A stretch of 62,845 bases of DNA from Sphingomonas asaccharolytica NBRC 15499 (GTDB lineage Bacteria; Pseudomonadota; Alphaproteobacteria; Sphingomonadales; Sphingomonadaceae). A program made the translations under genes and the position numbers. The notes below the pieces were generated by a model that was not told the DNA's origin, did not search any database, and saw only the letters and a list, made by a program, of their open reading frames with translations. Each line of letters opens with the position of its first letter. The stretch's first letter is position 1. The stretch spans positions 1 to 62,845 of the forward strand of contig NZ_BCYU01000021.1 of assembly GCF_001598355.1 (NCBI RefSeq), written 5' to 3'. Positions 26,199-35,436 of the stretch are shown piece by piece.

Positions 26199-26929
26199 GC
26201 GACTTCCTGTCGTCGCGCTTCGCGCTGCCGCTGGTCGCGGCCGCCGCCGCCTTGCTCGGCGCCGGTGCCACCTGGCTGGTGCAACGGCCGACCGATGGCG
26301 CCGAAATCCGGGAGTATCTCCTCGCCCATCCCGAAGTGCTGCCCGAAGCGATGCAGAAATTGCGCGAGCGCGAGGCGGCCGAGCAATCACAGCAGGCCGG
26401 CTCCTTCATCGCCGCCAATCGCGATCGCATCTTTCCCGCGCTGGGCAGCGCCTGGGCAGGCAACCCCAATGGCGACGTCACCGTGGTCGAATATCTCGAC
26501 TATAATTGCGGCTATTGCCGCGCGAGCCTGCCGATCCTCGACAAATTGGTCGCGAGCGACCCCAAGGTGAAGATCGTGTTCCGCGAACTCCCGGTGCTCA
26601 GCGAGGAAAGCAAGGTCGCGGCACGCTATGCCGTGGTCGCCGCCAAGCAAGGCAAATATCGCCCGCTACACGATGCGCTTTATGCCGGTGGACCGTTGAG
26701 CGACGCGAGCATGGATGCTGCCTTGCGTGCCGCAGGGCTCGATCCGGCGGCCGTCAAGGAAGCGGCAAAAGCGCCGGATGTCGGGCGCGCGATCGAGAAC
26801 AATTTGGCGATGGCCGCGCCGCTCGGCATGTCGGGCACACCGACCTGGGTGATCGGCGACAAGGTGTTGTCGGGCTTGCAGCCGCTCGAGACAATGCAAG
26901 CCGCGGTCGCGGCGGCGCGGACGAAATAA
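26195..26929 (+). CDS. DsbA-family thiol-disulfide oxidoreductase
   Basis: 244 residues. An N-terminal membrane segment (ALPLVAAAAALLGAGATWLV) anchors or exports the protein. After a helical linker (EIREYLLAHPEVLPEAMQKL) comes a thioredoxin fold with EYLDYNCGYCRAS (CxxC, about residues 105-108) and the cis-proline loop GMSGTPTWVIGD. This matches the Com1/ScsC-like DsbA group, which oxidises or isomerises disulfides in exported proteins. The ATG overlaps the M48 protease stop (ATGA), so both are made together. Redox partner proteins are not in the window. Confidence 0.9.
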   Translation: MSDFLSSRFALPLVAAAAALLGAGATWLVQRPTDGAEIREYLLAHPEVLPEAMQKLREREAAEQSQQAGSFIAANRDRIFPALGSAWAGNPNGDVTVVEYLDYNCGYCRASLPILDKLVASDPKVKIVFRELPVLSEESKVAARYAVVAAKQGKYRPLHDALYAGGPLSDASMDAALRAAGLDPAAVKEAAKAPDVGRAIENNLAMAAPLGMSGTPTWVIGDKVLSGLQPLETMQAAVAAARTK

Positions 26930-26993
26930 CCGCATCGCAACCGTTGCGCAGACGGTCTTTCGGCCCCATCTCCCCGGCCTCTAGGGGAATTGC

Positions 26994-27926
26994 ATGTCCG
27001 AACCGATCCTAAGCGTCCGCGGCGTTTCAAAGACCTATGCCTCGGGCGTCCACGCGCTCCACGCCGTCGACCTCGATATCAACAAGGGAGAGATCTTCGC
27101 CTTGCTGGGGCCGAACGGCGCCGGCAAGACGACGTTGATCAGCATCATCTGCGGCATCGTTACGCCGTCGACCGGGACGATCACGGTCGGCGGGTTCGAC
27201 GCGATCGGCCAGCCCAAGCGCGCGCGGCGGCAGATCGGCCTGGTGCCGCAGGAACTCGCCACCGACATGTTCGAGACGGTCGAATCGACTTGCCGCTTCA
27301 GCCGCGGCCTGTTCGGTCACCCGCAGAAATCGGGCCATATCGACGAGGTGCTCAAGGACCTGTCGCTCTACGAGAAGCGCAAGGCCAAGATCATGGAATT
27401 GTCGGGCGGCATGAAACGCCGCGTGTTGATCGCCAAGGCGCTCGCGCACGAACCCGACATCCTGTTCCTCGACGAGCCGACCGCGGGCGTCGATGTCGAA
27501 CTGCGCCGCGACATGTGGAAATTGGTCCATCGCCTGCGCGAAAAGGGCACAACGATCATCCTGACCACGCATTATATCGAGGAGGCCGAGGAAATGGCCG
27601 ACCGCGTCGGCGTGATCTCCGGCGGCAAGCTCTTGGTGGTCGACGAAAAGGCCGCGCTGATGAAGAAGCTCGGCAAGCGCGAACTCGACATCGCGCTCAA
27701 CGAGGCGATGGACACGATCCCGGGCGAGCTCGGCGATTGGGACCTCAGCCTCGAGAATGAGGGCAAGACATTGCGCTACGTGTTCGACGCGCAGGCCGAG
27801 CGGACGGGCATCCCGTCGCTGCTGCGCAAACTCGCCGACCTCAATATCGGCTTCAAGGATCTCGAAACGTCGAAATCGAGCCTGGAAGACATCTTCGTCG
27901 ACCTCGTGAAGGAGGGCGGCAAATGA
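26994..27926 (+). CDS. ABC-2 type transporter, ATP-binding protein
   Basis: 310 residues with Walker [13 protein letters not shown] (about residue 39), the signature LSGGMKRR (about 136), Walker [13 protein letters not shown] (about 156) and the H-loop in [12 protein letters not shown]. The sequence and the C-terminal extension ([24 protein letters not shown]) resemble the YadG/DRA export group. It powers the membrane protein encoded next, with which it overlaps by four bases. The exported substrate of YadGH-type systems is not established. It starts 64 bases after the DsbA-like gene and could belong to the same transcript. Confidence 0.93.
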   Translation: MSEPILSVRGVSKTYASGVHALHAVDLDINKGEIFALLGPNGAGKTTLISIICGIVTPSTGTITVGGFDAIGQPKRARRQIGLVPQELATDMFETVESTCRFSRGLFGHPQKSGHIDEVLKDLSLYEKRKAKIMELSGGMKRRVLIAKALAHEPDILFLDEPTAGVDVELRRDMWKLVHRLREKGTTIILTTHYIEEAEEMADRVGVISGGKLLVVDEKAALMKKLGKRELDIALNEAMDTIPGELGDWDLSLENEGKTLRYVFDAQAERTGIPSLLRKLADLNIGFKDLETSKSSLEDIFVDLVKEGGK

Positions 27927-28684
27927 ACGTCCACGGTATCCTGGCCATTTACAAGTTCGAGATGGCGCGCGCGCTGCGCACCTTGTGGCAGAGCTTGGTC
28001 ACCCCGGTGATCACCACCAGCCTCTATTTCGTCGTCTTCGGCGGTGCGCTCGGATCGCAGATCAAGGAAGTCGACGGCATTGCCTATGGCAGCTTCATCG
28101 TGCCCGGGCTGATCATGATGTCGTTGCTGACGCAGAGCATCAGCAATGCGTCGATCGGCATCTATTTCCCCAAATTCACCGGCACGATTTTCGAACTGCT
28201 CTCCGCCCCGATCAGCTCGATGGAGATGGTGATCGGTTTTGTCGGCGCCGCGGCGACCAAGTCGGTAGTGCTCGGGCTGATCATCCTGGCGACGGCGGCA
28301 TTGTTCGTGCCGATCCCGATCCATCACCCGTTCGCGATGGTCGCGTTCCTGCTGTTGACCAGCATCACCTTCAGCCTGTTCGGCTTCATCATCGGCGTCT
28401 GGGCAAAGGGGTTCGAGCAACTGAATTTCGTGCCTGCCTTGCTGATCACGCCGCTGACCTTCCTCGGCGGCGCATTCTATTCGATCAGCAAGCTCCCCGA
28501 TCCCTGGCGCACGTTCAGCCTGTTCAACCCGGTCGTCTATCTGGTCAGCGGGTTCCGCTGGAGCTTCTTCGACAAAGGCGACGTGCCGGTCGGGATCAGT
28601 CTGGCCGCAACCGGCGGGTTCATGCTGCTGTGTCTCGTGACGATTGCGTGGATTTTCCGGACCGGATATCGGCTGAAGAACTGA
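27923..28684 (+). CDS. ABC-2 type transporter, permease protein
   Basis: 253 residues with six predicted membrane helices. The sequence [20 protein letters not shown] and the ABC-2 signature region [20 protein letters not shown] identify the ABC-2 permease family, YadH-like. It forms the inner-membrane channel of the exporter with the ATPase upstream, whose stop it overlaps by four bases. The substrate is unknown, and no dedicated periplasmic or outer-membrane partner is adjacent. Confidence 0.93.
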   Translation: MNVHGILAIYKFEMARALRTLWQSLVTPVITTSLYFVVFGGALGSQIKEVDGIAYGSFIVPGLIMMSLLTQSISNASIGIYFPKFTGTIFELLSAPISSMEMVIGFVGAAATKSVVLGLIILATAALFVPIPIHHPFAMVAFLLLTSITFSLFGFIIGVWAKGFEQLNFVPALLITPLTFLGGAFYSISKLPDPWRTFSLFNPVVYLVSGFRWSFFDKGDVPVGISLAATGGFMLLCLVTIAWIFRTGYRLKN

Positions 28685-28757
28685 CGCTCAACCATTCGTA
28701 TCCAATGAATGAAGAGTTGTTATCTTCTGAATTTTAGACGAGTTCCGGCAGGGTTAG

Positions 28758-28790
28758 GACATGATGGTCATTGCAGGAGACCATTATGTC
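28758..28790 (+). promoter_or_regulatory. hairpin that holds the start codon and loops the ribosome site
   Basis: GACATGATGGTC (28758-28769) pairs with GACCATTATGTC (28779-28790) over all 12 positions, one as a G-U wobble. The nine-base loop ATTGCAGGA contains the Shine-Dalgarno AGGA, and the start codon of the next gene (28786-28788) is in the stem. Confidence 0.7.
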
Positions 28791-29628
28791 GATGATCGTT
28801 CTTGCCGCGGCGGTCGCGGCCGCCAATCCGACACCGCAAGCGGCGATTGCCGCTTATGGCGAAGCGATCGCCCGTAACGATCCGGCGATGCTCGCCCGAG
28901 CGTTTCAGCCGAGCGCGATCATGTACTGCATCCGCAACGGTGCGATCCGTGCCACGTATCAGGCGCAGTGGAAAACGCGGATGCGCACAGAGACGCCCGT
29001 AGCCGGATCAAACTCGACCAAGATCGACTGGCTCGACCAGGGCGCCGATACCGCTCTCGCACGCGTTGCCGCGGTGCGCGGCGACAAGGCCTTTACCGAC
29101 TATCTATTGCTTGCCCGGATCGGCGACAGCTGGCGGGTGATCGGCAAATTGTGTCAGGCCGACGCGCGAGACATTCCGGCATCGCGCGCCGCGGTCAGCG
29201 CGGTGATCGATACCAAGCTCGCCTCTGACCGGGCGTGGGATACCGCTCTGCTCGCCGCGAGCATCGACCAGCGTGCATTGGTGATGACGGTCGAAGACAG
29301 CGAATTGGTCGCGGCAACGCTTGCCGAGTGGCAGGCGCGCTATGTCGACCGGCGCGCGACTTCTCCCGGCAATGCGGTCATCGAGACGAGCCGAATGATC
29401 GACGCGCGCGGCGATATCGGCGTCGCGCGCTGGTCGTTCCGCGCGCGCGACGGCAGCGAGTGGACCGACCGGGCGTTGGTGACGCGCACGCCGGCCGGAT
29501 GGCGGATGATGGCCCTCGTGTTCGTCAAGGAGCCGGCTACGGCGCGCGGACCTGCGCGGCGAAGCTTATTCAGCCCATCACCGGCAGCGTCACCTTCGAC
29601 CCCGAACACACCTTCTGCGTCGCCTTGA
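28786..29628 (+). CDS. secreted protein with two NTF2-like domains
   Basis: 280 residues from the ATG at 28786 with GGAG seven bases upstream; an in-frame ATG 15 bases earlier lacks a ribosome site. A short hydrophobic N-terminus (MSMIVLAAAVAAANPTP) may be a signal peptide. Two similar halves follow: residues about 18-125 (AAIAAYGEAIARNDPAMLAR, YLLLARIGDSWRVIGKLCQ) and about 165-255 (TLAEWQARYVDRRA, ALVTRTPAGWRMMALVF). Both look like DUF4440/lumazine-binding NTF2 folds. The biochemical role is unknown. The last 59 bases overlap the end of the convergent CocE-type gene, so the proline/serine-rich C-terminus may be a recent extension. Translation may be controlled by the hairpin at its start. 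Confidence 0.7.
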   Translation: MSMIVLAAAVAAANPTPQAAIAAYGEAIARNDPAMLARAFQPSAIMYCIRNGAIRATYQAQWKTRMRTETPVAGSNSTKIDWLDQGADTALARVAAVRGDKAFTDYLLLARIGDSWRVIGKLCQADARDIPASRAAVSAVIDTKLASDRAWDTALLAASIDQRALVMTVEDSELVAATLAEWQARYVDRRATSPGNAVIETSRMIDARGDIGVARWSFRARDGSEWTDRALVTRTPAGWRMMALVFVKEPATARGPARRSLFSPSPAASPSTPNTPSASP

Positions 29629-31441
29629 CGAAATCGCTTGCCTTGGCCCGATACGGGTTGGCCACGAACGTCTGCGGATTGCGGTCGATCACCGGGAACC
29701 AGGTCGACTGGATCTGGACCATGATGCGGTGGCCCGCTTTGAACACATGGTCGTGGTCGCGCAGCGGCACGTCCCAGGCGACGACCTTGCCCGGCACTAA
29801 AGGCTGCGGATTGGTGTCGCTGGCCAAGAAGCGCCCGCGGCGGACGTCCATCGCGATCGGCCACTGATAGCCGTTCAACGTTTTGGCGTAATCGCCCACC
29901 GCCCATTGCTTGTTCTCGGTCGCTTCGAAATCGCTGGGCAGGACGTCGATCAATTTGACCACGAAATCGCTGTCGGTTCCGCTGGTCGAGGCCATCAGGG
30001 TCGCGGCGATCTTGCCGGTGACGGTCAGGTCCTGCTTCAGCGGCTCGGAGACATAGCTCAGCACATCGGGGCGATGGTCGACGAAGCGCTGATCGTCGCT
30101 TTCCCACCAGGCCCAGTCGGGCGTCGCATAGGTCCGGCTCATCGGGCGCTTGCGGAATGGCACGGGGTTGGCGGGGTCGCTGACATAATCGCGGCACGCC
30201 TCCCGCGCAGCCGGCGCATCGAACGACAGCGAGCCGTCGTCGTGGAGATAGAGTTCAGTCGGTTTGGCGCCCTTGGGCGGCCAGGAGGCATAGGTCTTCC
30301 AGACGTTCGACCCGGACTCGAACATCTTGGCGGTAAAGTCGGGCCGAGCGCCCTTATTGTGCAGCCAATAAGCGAAGAACGGCGCCTGGATCTGGGTCTG
30401 GAACTGGGTCCCGCTGTCGGTGCCGAGCGGAATCGCGCCGAGGAAATCGCCCTTGCCTTGCCAGCCGCCATGGCGCCACGGCCCGGAGACGATCTGCGCC
30501 AGATTATCGGGGTCGTTCTGCGTTTGCTTGGCATAAATCTGCCAGGAGCCCCAGGGGTCCTCCTGATCCCAGAAGCCGGCGACGTTGAGCGTCGGCACCA
30601 CCGTCTTGCCGAGCGCCGTGGTCCAATTCTGATCGGTGTAGAAATTGTCGTGATTGGGGTGGTCGAGCAATGCCGTGAACATTGGCACGCCGCCCTTGAA
30701 CACCTGCCTGTCGATATTCTCGACGGGGCCGATCCGCAGATACCAGTCATAGGCATCGGTCAGGCCGTCGAGGCTGAGTTCCTTGTTCTGGGTCTTGTCG
30801 ACCTGGAGACTCGACACCCATTCGGTCGCGTAGCTCAGGCGAAGCGCACCGTTGCGGTGCAGATCGTCCGACAGCCAATAATCGATCCATGCCGCCTGCG
30901 GGCTGACCGCCTTCAACGCCGGATGCGGCTTGGCCAGCGCGACGGCGGCGGCGAAGCCCGGATAGGATACGCCCCACATCCCGACCTTGCCCGAATTGTT
31001 GGGCACGTTCTTCACCAGCCAATCGATCGCGTCATAAGCGTCGCTCGCCTCGTCGGTCTTCTTGGGATCGTTGGGATGGACCGCGGTCGACAAGGTGAAC
31101 GCGCCGTCCGACCCGAACCGACCGCGCATCGACTGGAAGACGAAGATATAGCCGTCTGCGACCAGCGGTTTCCAGCTCGGCGGGATCGCCGGCGGCAATG
31201 CCTGGGGCACGCCATAGGGGGTCCGCTGGAACAGGATCGGCAGCTTAGCGCTCGCATTCTTCGGCGCGATGATCACCGTCTCCAGCTTGGCGCCATCGCG
31301 CACCGGCACCATCACCTTGGTGTAGGTGAACTGGCTCGCCACATCGCTCACGGCGGGTGGCGGCGCAGCCTGGGGTCTGGCGAGCGCGATCCCGCTTGCA
31401 CCCAGCAACAATATGGCGGCGATCAACCCCTTGGCGCGCAT
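29570..31441 (-). CDS. CocE/NonD family hydrolase, secreted
   Basis: 623 residues from the ATG at 31441. The signal peptide MRAKGLIAAILLLGASGIAL ends at about ARP. The catalytic alpha/beta-hydrolase core has the nucleophile in GMWGVSYPGFAAA (a GxSYxG-type elbow), the acid near GFWDQEDPWGS and the histidine in GPWRHGGWQG. A C-terminal jelly-roll (X-Pro dipeptidyl-peptidase C-terminal domain) runs from about residue 385. Members include cocaine esterase, glutaryl-7-aminocephalosporanic acid acylase and dipeptidyl peptidases, so the substrate is an ester, amide or peptide that cannot be specified. It is convergent with the NTF2-like gene, overlapping it by 59 bases. Confidence 0.9.
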   Translation of the reverse strand: MRAKGLIAAILLLGASGIALARPQAAPPPAVSDVASQFTYTKVMVPVRDGAKLETVIIAPKNASAKLPILFQRTPYGVPQALPPAIPPSWKPLVADGYIFVFQSMRGRFGSDGAFTLSTAVHPNDPKKTDEASDAYDAIDWLVKNVPNNSGKVGMWGVSYPGFAAAVALAKPHPALKAVSPQAAWIDYWLSDDLHRNGALRLSYATEWVSSLQVDKTQNKELSLDGLTDAYDWYLRIGPVENIDRQVFKGGVPMFTALLDHPNHDNFYTDQNWTTALGKTVVPTLNVAGFWDQEDPWGSWQIYAKQTQNDPDNLAQIVSGPWRHGGWQGKGDFLGAIPLGTDSGTQFQTQIQAPFFAYWLHNKGARPDFTAKMFESGSNVWKTYASWPPKGAKPTELYLHDDGSLSFDAPAAREACRDYVSDPANPVPFRKRPMSRTYATPDWAWWESDDQRFVDHRPDVLSYVSEPLKQDLTVTGKIAATLMASTSGTDSDFVVKLIDVLPSDFEATENKQWAVGDYAKTLNGYQWPIAMDVRRGRFLASDTNPQPLVPGKVVAWDVPLRDHDHVFKAGHRIMVQIQSTWFPVIDRNPQTFVANPYRAKASDFVKATQKVCSGSKVTLPVMG

Positions 31442-31613
31442 GTGATTCTCCCTTTGACGCACACCCTGTCGAGCGCGGCGAATGGGGTCAATCTGTCGCA
31501 AGTCAAGCGAGTGGCTCAGGCACCTCGACCCGAGCGAACTGCACGCCGCTCATATTCGTTTCGACGTCTCTTTGGCACCGCCAAATCTCCCGAGTCGACG
31601 ATCCCGCGCCAGA

Positions 31614-32072
31614 CTAGAGGATTTCATGGACGTCATATCGAACGCCGCCGGGGATGCGGCCTCCTTCGGCAACCGCGACGATGCCGTTGATCCAGTCATA
31701 TCTATCCGCTGCCGTTTCGAAATACGGTGTCGTGCGCAGATAATATTCCGACCGATCCACCAGTTCGCCACGGGCAAGTCGTTCGTCGACTTCGGATGAA
31801 GCACGGCGGACTCCCCGATACGTCATGAGGATCCGCTCGTCGTCATCGGTGACCAGCAACAGCCGCACATCCTGCTGAAAGGTGCCGTCCGACCTCTCCA
31901 GCAACAGATCAGATCCGATCAGTGGCGAGACGCTGCCTCTCACGCGCTCGCCCTCGAAGGACCCGCCGGACACCGGATAGACGCGGCGACCGCCGGCGGG
32001 GGTACGACCGAGCTCGATCGTCGGATGCAACAAGATCGACAAGCTGAACAAGGGGCGCGATTGCAGGGACAA
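31614..32072 (-). CDS. DUF3237 domain-containing protein
   Basis: 152 residues from a TTG start at 32072, chosen because AGGAG lies eight bases upstream and the protein then begins SLQSRPLFSLSILLHPTIEL, the normal family N-terminus. A longer frame starting at 32180 would overlap the divergent LysR gene. DUF3237 proteins are small beta-rich proteins of unknown function (PVSGGSFEGERVRGSV, DVRLLLVTDDDERILMTYRG and EYYLRTTPYFETAADRYDW are conserved). It is divergent from a LysR regulator with 95 bases between the starts, the usual arrangement for a target of that regulator. Confidence 0.8.
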   Translation of the reverse strand: MSLQSRPLFSLSILLHPTIELGRTPAGGRRVYPVSGGSFEGERVRGSVSPLIGSDLLLERSDGTFQQDVRLLLVTDDDERILMTYRGVRRASSEVDERLARGELVDRSEYYLRTTPYFETAADRYDWINGIVAVAEGGRIPGGVRYDVHEIL

Positions 32073-32167
32073 GTGCCGAACTCCTATATAATGCCGGCTC
32101 CATCTGGCACCGCCTATCGCACGGGAAAAACGCGCATCCCTCGCGGTCACGACAAGGATATCTTGCG

Positions 32168-33094
32168 ATGCGTCCCCCATTGGAGTCCCTGCGGATTCTT
32201 GCCGAGTGCGTCAGGTGCGGCAGCTTCGCCGCAGCCGCAGGGAAGCTGTTCTTGACGCCGGCGGCCGTGAGCTTGCGCGTCCGCACGCTCGAGCACGAAT
32301 TGGGCAAGGCGCTGTTCCTCCGCGCCGGACCGCGCGTCGTGCCGACAAGCGCCGCAATAAGGCTCGCGGCGCGCATCGATCGAGCGATGGGCGAGATCGA
32401 CGTCGCGCTGAGCGAATTTCACGATTCCCGGCGCTCGATCCGCGTTACCGCCCCGCCAAGCTTTGCGTCGCGATGGCTCGCGCCGCGGGTCGCGCGATAT
32501 CAAGCGGATAATCCGGATGTCGCTATCGAGCTCGATGTGTCGACCGACTTGCGATCGAAGGATGCGTTCGACGTCGCTGTCCGCACCGGCGCCGGATTTT
32601 GGCCAGGCTTCCAGGCACATCCTCTTTTTCCGGTCGATCTGACGCCGATGATTTCGCCCGCATTGGCCGATCGTCATCGGCTCAGCCGGGTATCCGACCT
32701 GCAGGGATTGACCTTACTACCTCATCCACATTGGTCGCGATGGATTGTAGAGGCCGGAGCTAAGGACGACGGCCAGCTGCATTACGCGGCAATCGAATAT
32801 CCCAGCCACGATCTCAATGCCGACGCTGCAATCGCCGGAGAAGGTGTCGCGCTTCTCCCCAAGAGCCTTTTTCAAACCATGTTAAGCGATGGCAGGCTGT
32901 CCGCGCCGTTCGATCACGTGCTTACTGACATAGATTGGCATTTCGCCTTGTTACGCGACGGCGAGCGACGCGAGGAAATGACGGCATTCGTCGCGTGGCT
33001 TTGCTCTCAGGCAGAGCTTGACCGCGATGGCCGTTTCCCCGGCGCCGCAACGGCCCCACGTCGCGGCGAAGCGCCGTACGCTGACTGCCACTGA
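32168..33094 (+). CDS. LysR family transcriptional regulator, GcvA-like
   Basis: 308 residues. The N-terminal helix-turn-helix (LRILAECVRCGSFAAAAGKL, AAVSLRVRTLEHELGKALFL) is followed by a periplasmic-binding-like effector domain (RVTAPPSFASRWLAPRV, FDVAVRTGAGFWPGF, GEGVALLPKSLF). These features resemble the GcvA/AmpR subgroup. It is divergent from the DUF3237 gene, which it probably regulates. The effector is unknown. The C-terminal 25 residues (FPGAATAPRRGEAPYADCH) look like an unstructured extension. Confidence 0.9.
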   Translation: MRPPLESLRILAECVRCGSFAAAAGKLFLTPAAVSLRVRTLEHELGKALFLRAGPRVVPTSAAIRLAARIDRAMGEIDVALSEFHDSRRSIRVTAPPSFASRWLAPRVARYQADNPDVAIELDVSTDLRSKDAFDVAVRTGAGFWPGFQAHPLFPVDLTPMISPALADRHRLSRVSDLQGLTLLPHPHWSRWIVEAGAKDDGQLHYAAIEYPSHDLNADAAIAGEGVALLPKSLFQTMLSDGRLSAPFDHVLTDIDWHFALLRDGERREEMTAFVAWLCSQAELDRDGRFPGAATAPRRGEAPYADCH

Positions 33095-33139
33095 GACCGC
33101 CATCTACAAAAAAACAGGTCCAGCGCCCCCGGCCCGCAG

Positions 33140-33556
33140 TCAATCGGTCGCGAGCATCGCCAGGCCGATGGCTTGAACGACGCCGATCGCCAGGACGATC
33201 GCCGAACTGGTCCACAGGAACGCGGAACTGCGATCGGGCATCACGCGAAACAGCAGCGGCAACGCGGCAGCACGAGCCAGGAAGATCGCCGCTATCGCGA
33301 CCAGCGCGGGACGCAGCAACGGCAGGCGCGGCAACAGGCCGGCGCCGGAAAAGGCATAGGCGCCCCAGATCGGCAGGATCGCCGCGATCGCCAGGGTGAT
33401 CAACGTCGGCCGCGCCATCCCGCGCTCGGCCATCGTCACCATCGCGTCACCCGCGCCGAAAAAGCGATACCAGGCCGGGCCGCCGAGAATGCAGCCGAAG
33501 TGGAGTAAAGCGGCGACACCATCGAGGATGCCTGCCGCTACCAGCCAGCGGTTCAT
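33140..33556 (-). CDS. hypothetical four-helix membrane protein
   Basis: 138 residues from the ATG at 33556, overlapping the CPBP protease stop by four bases. Four hydrophobic helices are visible: WLVAAGILDGVAALLHFGCI, TLITLAIAAILPIWGAYAFS, ALVAIAAIFLARAAALPLL and SAIVLAIGVVQAIGLAML. It resembles small inner-membrane proteins of unknown function that are frequent in alphaproteobacteria. The coupling to the protease gene suggests a joint role. Confidence 0.7.
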   Translation of the reverse strand: MNRWLVAAGILDGVAALLHFGCILGGPAWYRFFGAGDAMVTMAERGMARPTLITLAIAAILPIWGAYAFSGAGLLPRLPLLRPALVAIAAIFLARAAALPLLFRVMPDRSSAFLWTSSAIVLAIGVVQAIGLAMLATD

Positions 33557-34290
33557 GCCGCCTCCTTTCGCCACGCGCCGCGGATTGCGGGACGGATCGC
33601 CAGCGTCATCAGATCGATCGTGGCGTGGAACAGCATCGCCATCGCGAGCGAGCCGCTCATCAGATACATTGCTGTAAACAGGATTCCGACCAGCGCCGTG
33701 ACGGTGACTCCCTTCCACCCCTGATAAGCGTGTGCCAGCCCGAACAACAGGATGGCGACAATGACCGCTGGAATACCGCCGACGAATGCCGCGAGCAGCA
33801 TCGGCAGGAGGAGGCGGAAGAACAGCTCTTCGCCGATCCCCGCCGCCACCGAGATCGCCGCACCGAGCAGAACTTCGTCGCGATCGCGCGGCAAGAGCGC
33901 GGACAGACGTGCGAGATAGGCGGGGGCGCCCTTGCCGTTGCGCCGCCACGTCAGGAAGGCGCCGAGCGGGATTGCCACTAGCACGGCGACACCGAAAATC
34001 GACGTAAGCAGCGGATCGACCGGCACCGCCGGCGCGTCGCCACGCAACATCGCGGAGGCGGACCACAATTCGGGTGGCAATTCGGTCACCGCCCCGATCC
34101 GGCCCAGCACCAGCAAGCCGACGATCGGCGGCAAGGTGAACTGGAACAGCTGCGCCGCCAACATGCGGCGGTAGAAGGTCTTGCGACCGACACCGCCCGC
34201 CTCCGCCAACAACCGGTAACCGCGCGGCCCCGCGACGACATTGAGCGCGACGATTGCGAGCATGATCGCGAGGAGGATCGCGTTGGTCAT
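33553..34290 (-). CDS. CPBP family intramembrane metalloprotease
   Basis: 245 residues with about seven membrane helices. The conserved CPBP (ABI/CAAX-protease-like) motifs are present: GIGEELFFRLLLPM (EExxxR), LLFGLAHAYQGWKG (FxxxH) and LFHATIDLM (HxxxD/N). Eukaryotic relatives cleave prenylated CAAX proteins, while bacterial members serve in bacteriocin immunity or membrane protein processing. The substrate here is unknown. It overlaps the hypothetical membrane protein by four bases. A palindromic repeat pair lies immediately upstream. Confidence 0.88.
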   Translation of the reverse strand: MTNAILLAIMLAIVALNVVAGPRGYRLLAEAGGVGRKTFYRRMLAAQLFQFTLPPIVGLLVLGRIGAVTELPPELWSASAMLRGDAPAVPVDPLLTSIFGVAVLVAIPLGAFLTWRRNGKGAPAYLARLSALLPRDRDEVLLGAAISVAAGIGEELFFRLLLPMLLAAFVGGIPAVIVAILLFGLAHAYQGWKGVTVTALVGILFTAMYLMSGSLAMAMLFHATIDLMTLAIRPAIRGAWRKEAA

Positions 34291-34297
34291 TCCTTCT

Positions 34298-34397
34298 CTC
34301 CTCCCGCTTGCGGGAGAGGTTGGGGAAGGGCATGTCGAGGTGAGCGCATCGTTTTCAACACGCCATCCCCTAGCCCCTCCCGCAAGCGGGAGGGGAA
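34298..34397. repeat. second copy of the CTCCCGCTTGCGGGAG repeat, as an inverted pair
   Basis: CTCCTCCCGCTTGCGGGAGA on the left and CCCCTCCCGCAAGCGGGAGG on the right (34376-34395) are inverted copies, with TTGGGGAAGGGCATG and CATCCCCTAGCCCC as further inverted segments. It shares its ends with the element at 7859-8014 but lacks the central cloverleaf part. Confidence 0.75.
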
Positions 34398-34406
34398 CAT
34401 GTCGCC

Positions 34407-35375
34407 CTACCCGATGCGATGCTCGCCCTTGACCCAGCGCACGGTGCCCGAGCTCGCGCGCATCACCACCGAATTGGTCGTCATGCGATCCCCGCGACGC
34501 TTGACGCCGGCAAGCAGCGAGCCGTCGGTCACGCCGGTCGCCGCGAAGATCGCGTCGCCCTTGACCAGCTCGCTCAGGTCATATTGCTTGTCGAGATCGG
34601 TGATGCCCCATTTGCGCGCGCGGCCGCGCTCGTCGTCGTTGCGGAACAACAGGCGCCCCTTGAATTGCCCGCCGACGCAGCGCAGCGCGGCGCAGGCCAG
34701 CACTCCCTCGGGCGCGCCGCCCGAGCCCATGTAAACGTCGATCGTGGTGTCGGGATTGGTCGTCGCGATCACGCCCGCGACATCGCCGTCGCCGATCAGC
34801 ATCACCCCGCAACCGATCGCGCGCAACTCGGCGATCAGGGCCTCGTGCCGCGGCCGGTCGAGCACGCAGGCGATGATCTCGCTAGGCTTGACGCCCTTGG
34901 CCGCGGCGATCGCGTTGACGTTCTCGGTCGGCGATTTGTCGAGGTCGATCACGCCCTCGGGATAGCCTGGGCCGACCGCGATCTTGTCCATATAGACGTC
35001 GGGCGCGTTGAGCAGATTGCCCTCTTCCGAAATCGCCAGCACAGCGAGCGCGTTGGGGCCGGCCTTGGCGGTGATCGTCGTGCCCTCGAGCGGATCGAGC
35101 GCGATGTCGATCTTGGGGCCTTTGCCCGGCGCAGAGCCGACCTTCTCACCAATGAAGAGCATCGGCGCCTCATCGCGTTCGCCCTCGCCGATTACGACCG
35201 TGCCATCCATGTAGAGGCTGTTGAGCGCGAGACGCATCGCCTCGACGGCGGCGGCATCGGCGGCCTTTTCATCGCCGCGGCCGACGAGCGTGGAAGCGGC
35301 AATCGCCGCGGCCTCGGTCACGCGCACCATTTCGAGCACGAGCACGCGGTCGAGAACGTCGCTGGCAGTCGTCAT
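34407..35375 (-). CDS. glpX: fructose-1,6-bisphosphatase class II
   Basis: 322 residues from the ATG at 35375. Signature elements: GEGERDEAPMLFIGEKVGSA, IALDPLEGTTITAKAGPNAL (metal-binding DPLEGT), GVMLIGDGDVAGVI and VYMGSGGAPEGVLAC. GlpX-type phosphatases hydrolyse fructose 1,6-bisphosphate for gluconeogenesis and depend on divalent cations; some alphaproteobacterial members also act on sedoheptulose 1,7-bisphosphate. The gene appears to be monocistronic, about 60 bases downstream of the cyclotransferase gene on the same strand. Confidence 0.95.
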   Translation of the reverse strand: MTTASDVLDRVLVLEMVRVTEAAAIAASTLVGRGDEKAADAAAVEAMRLALNSLYMDGTVVIGEGERDEAPMLFIGEKVGSAPGKGPKIDIALDPLEGTTITAKAGPNALAVLAISEEGNLLNAPDVYMDKIAVGPGYPEGVIDLDKSPTENVNAIAAAKGVKPSEIIACVLDRPRHEALIAELRAIGCGVMLIGDGDVAGVIATTNPDTTIDVYMGSGGAPEGVLACAALRCVGGQFKGRLLFRNDDERGRARKWGITDLDKQYDLSELVKGDAIFAATGVTDGSLLAGVKRRGDRMTTNSVVMRASSGTVRWVKGEHRIG

Positions 35376-35436
35376 ATTTGGGGCAATCCTCTTGTCTGTT
35401 TTCGTTTGATTTGTGCGCGCGGATAGGCGCGGCAGG

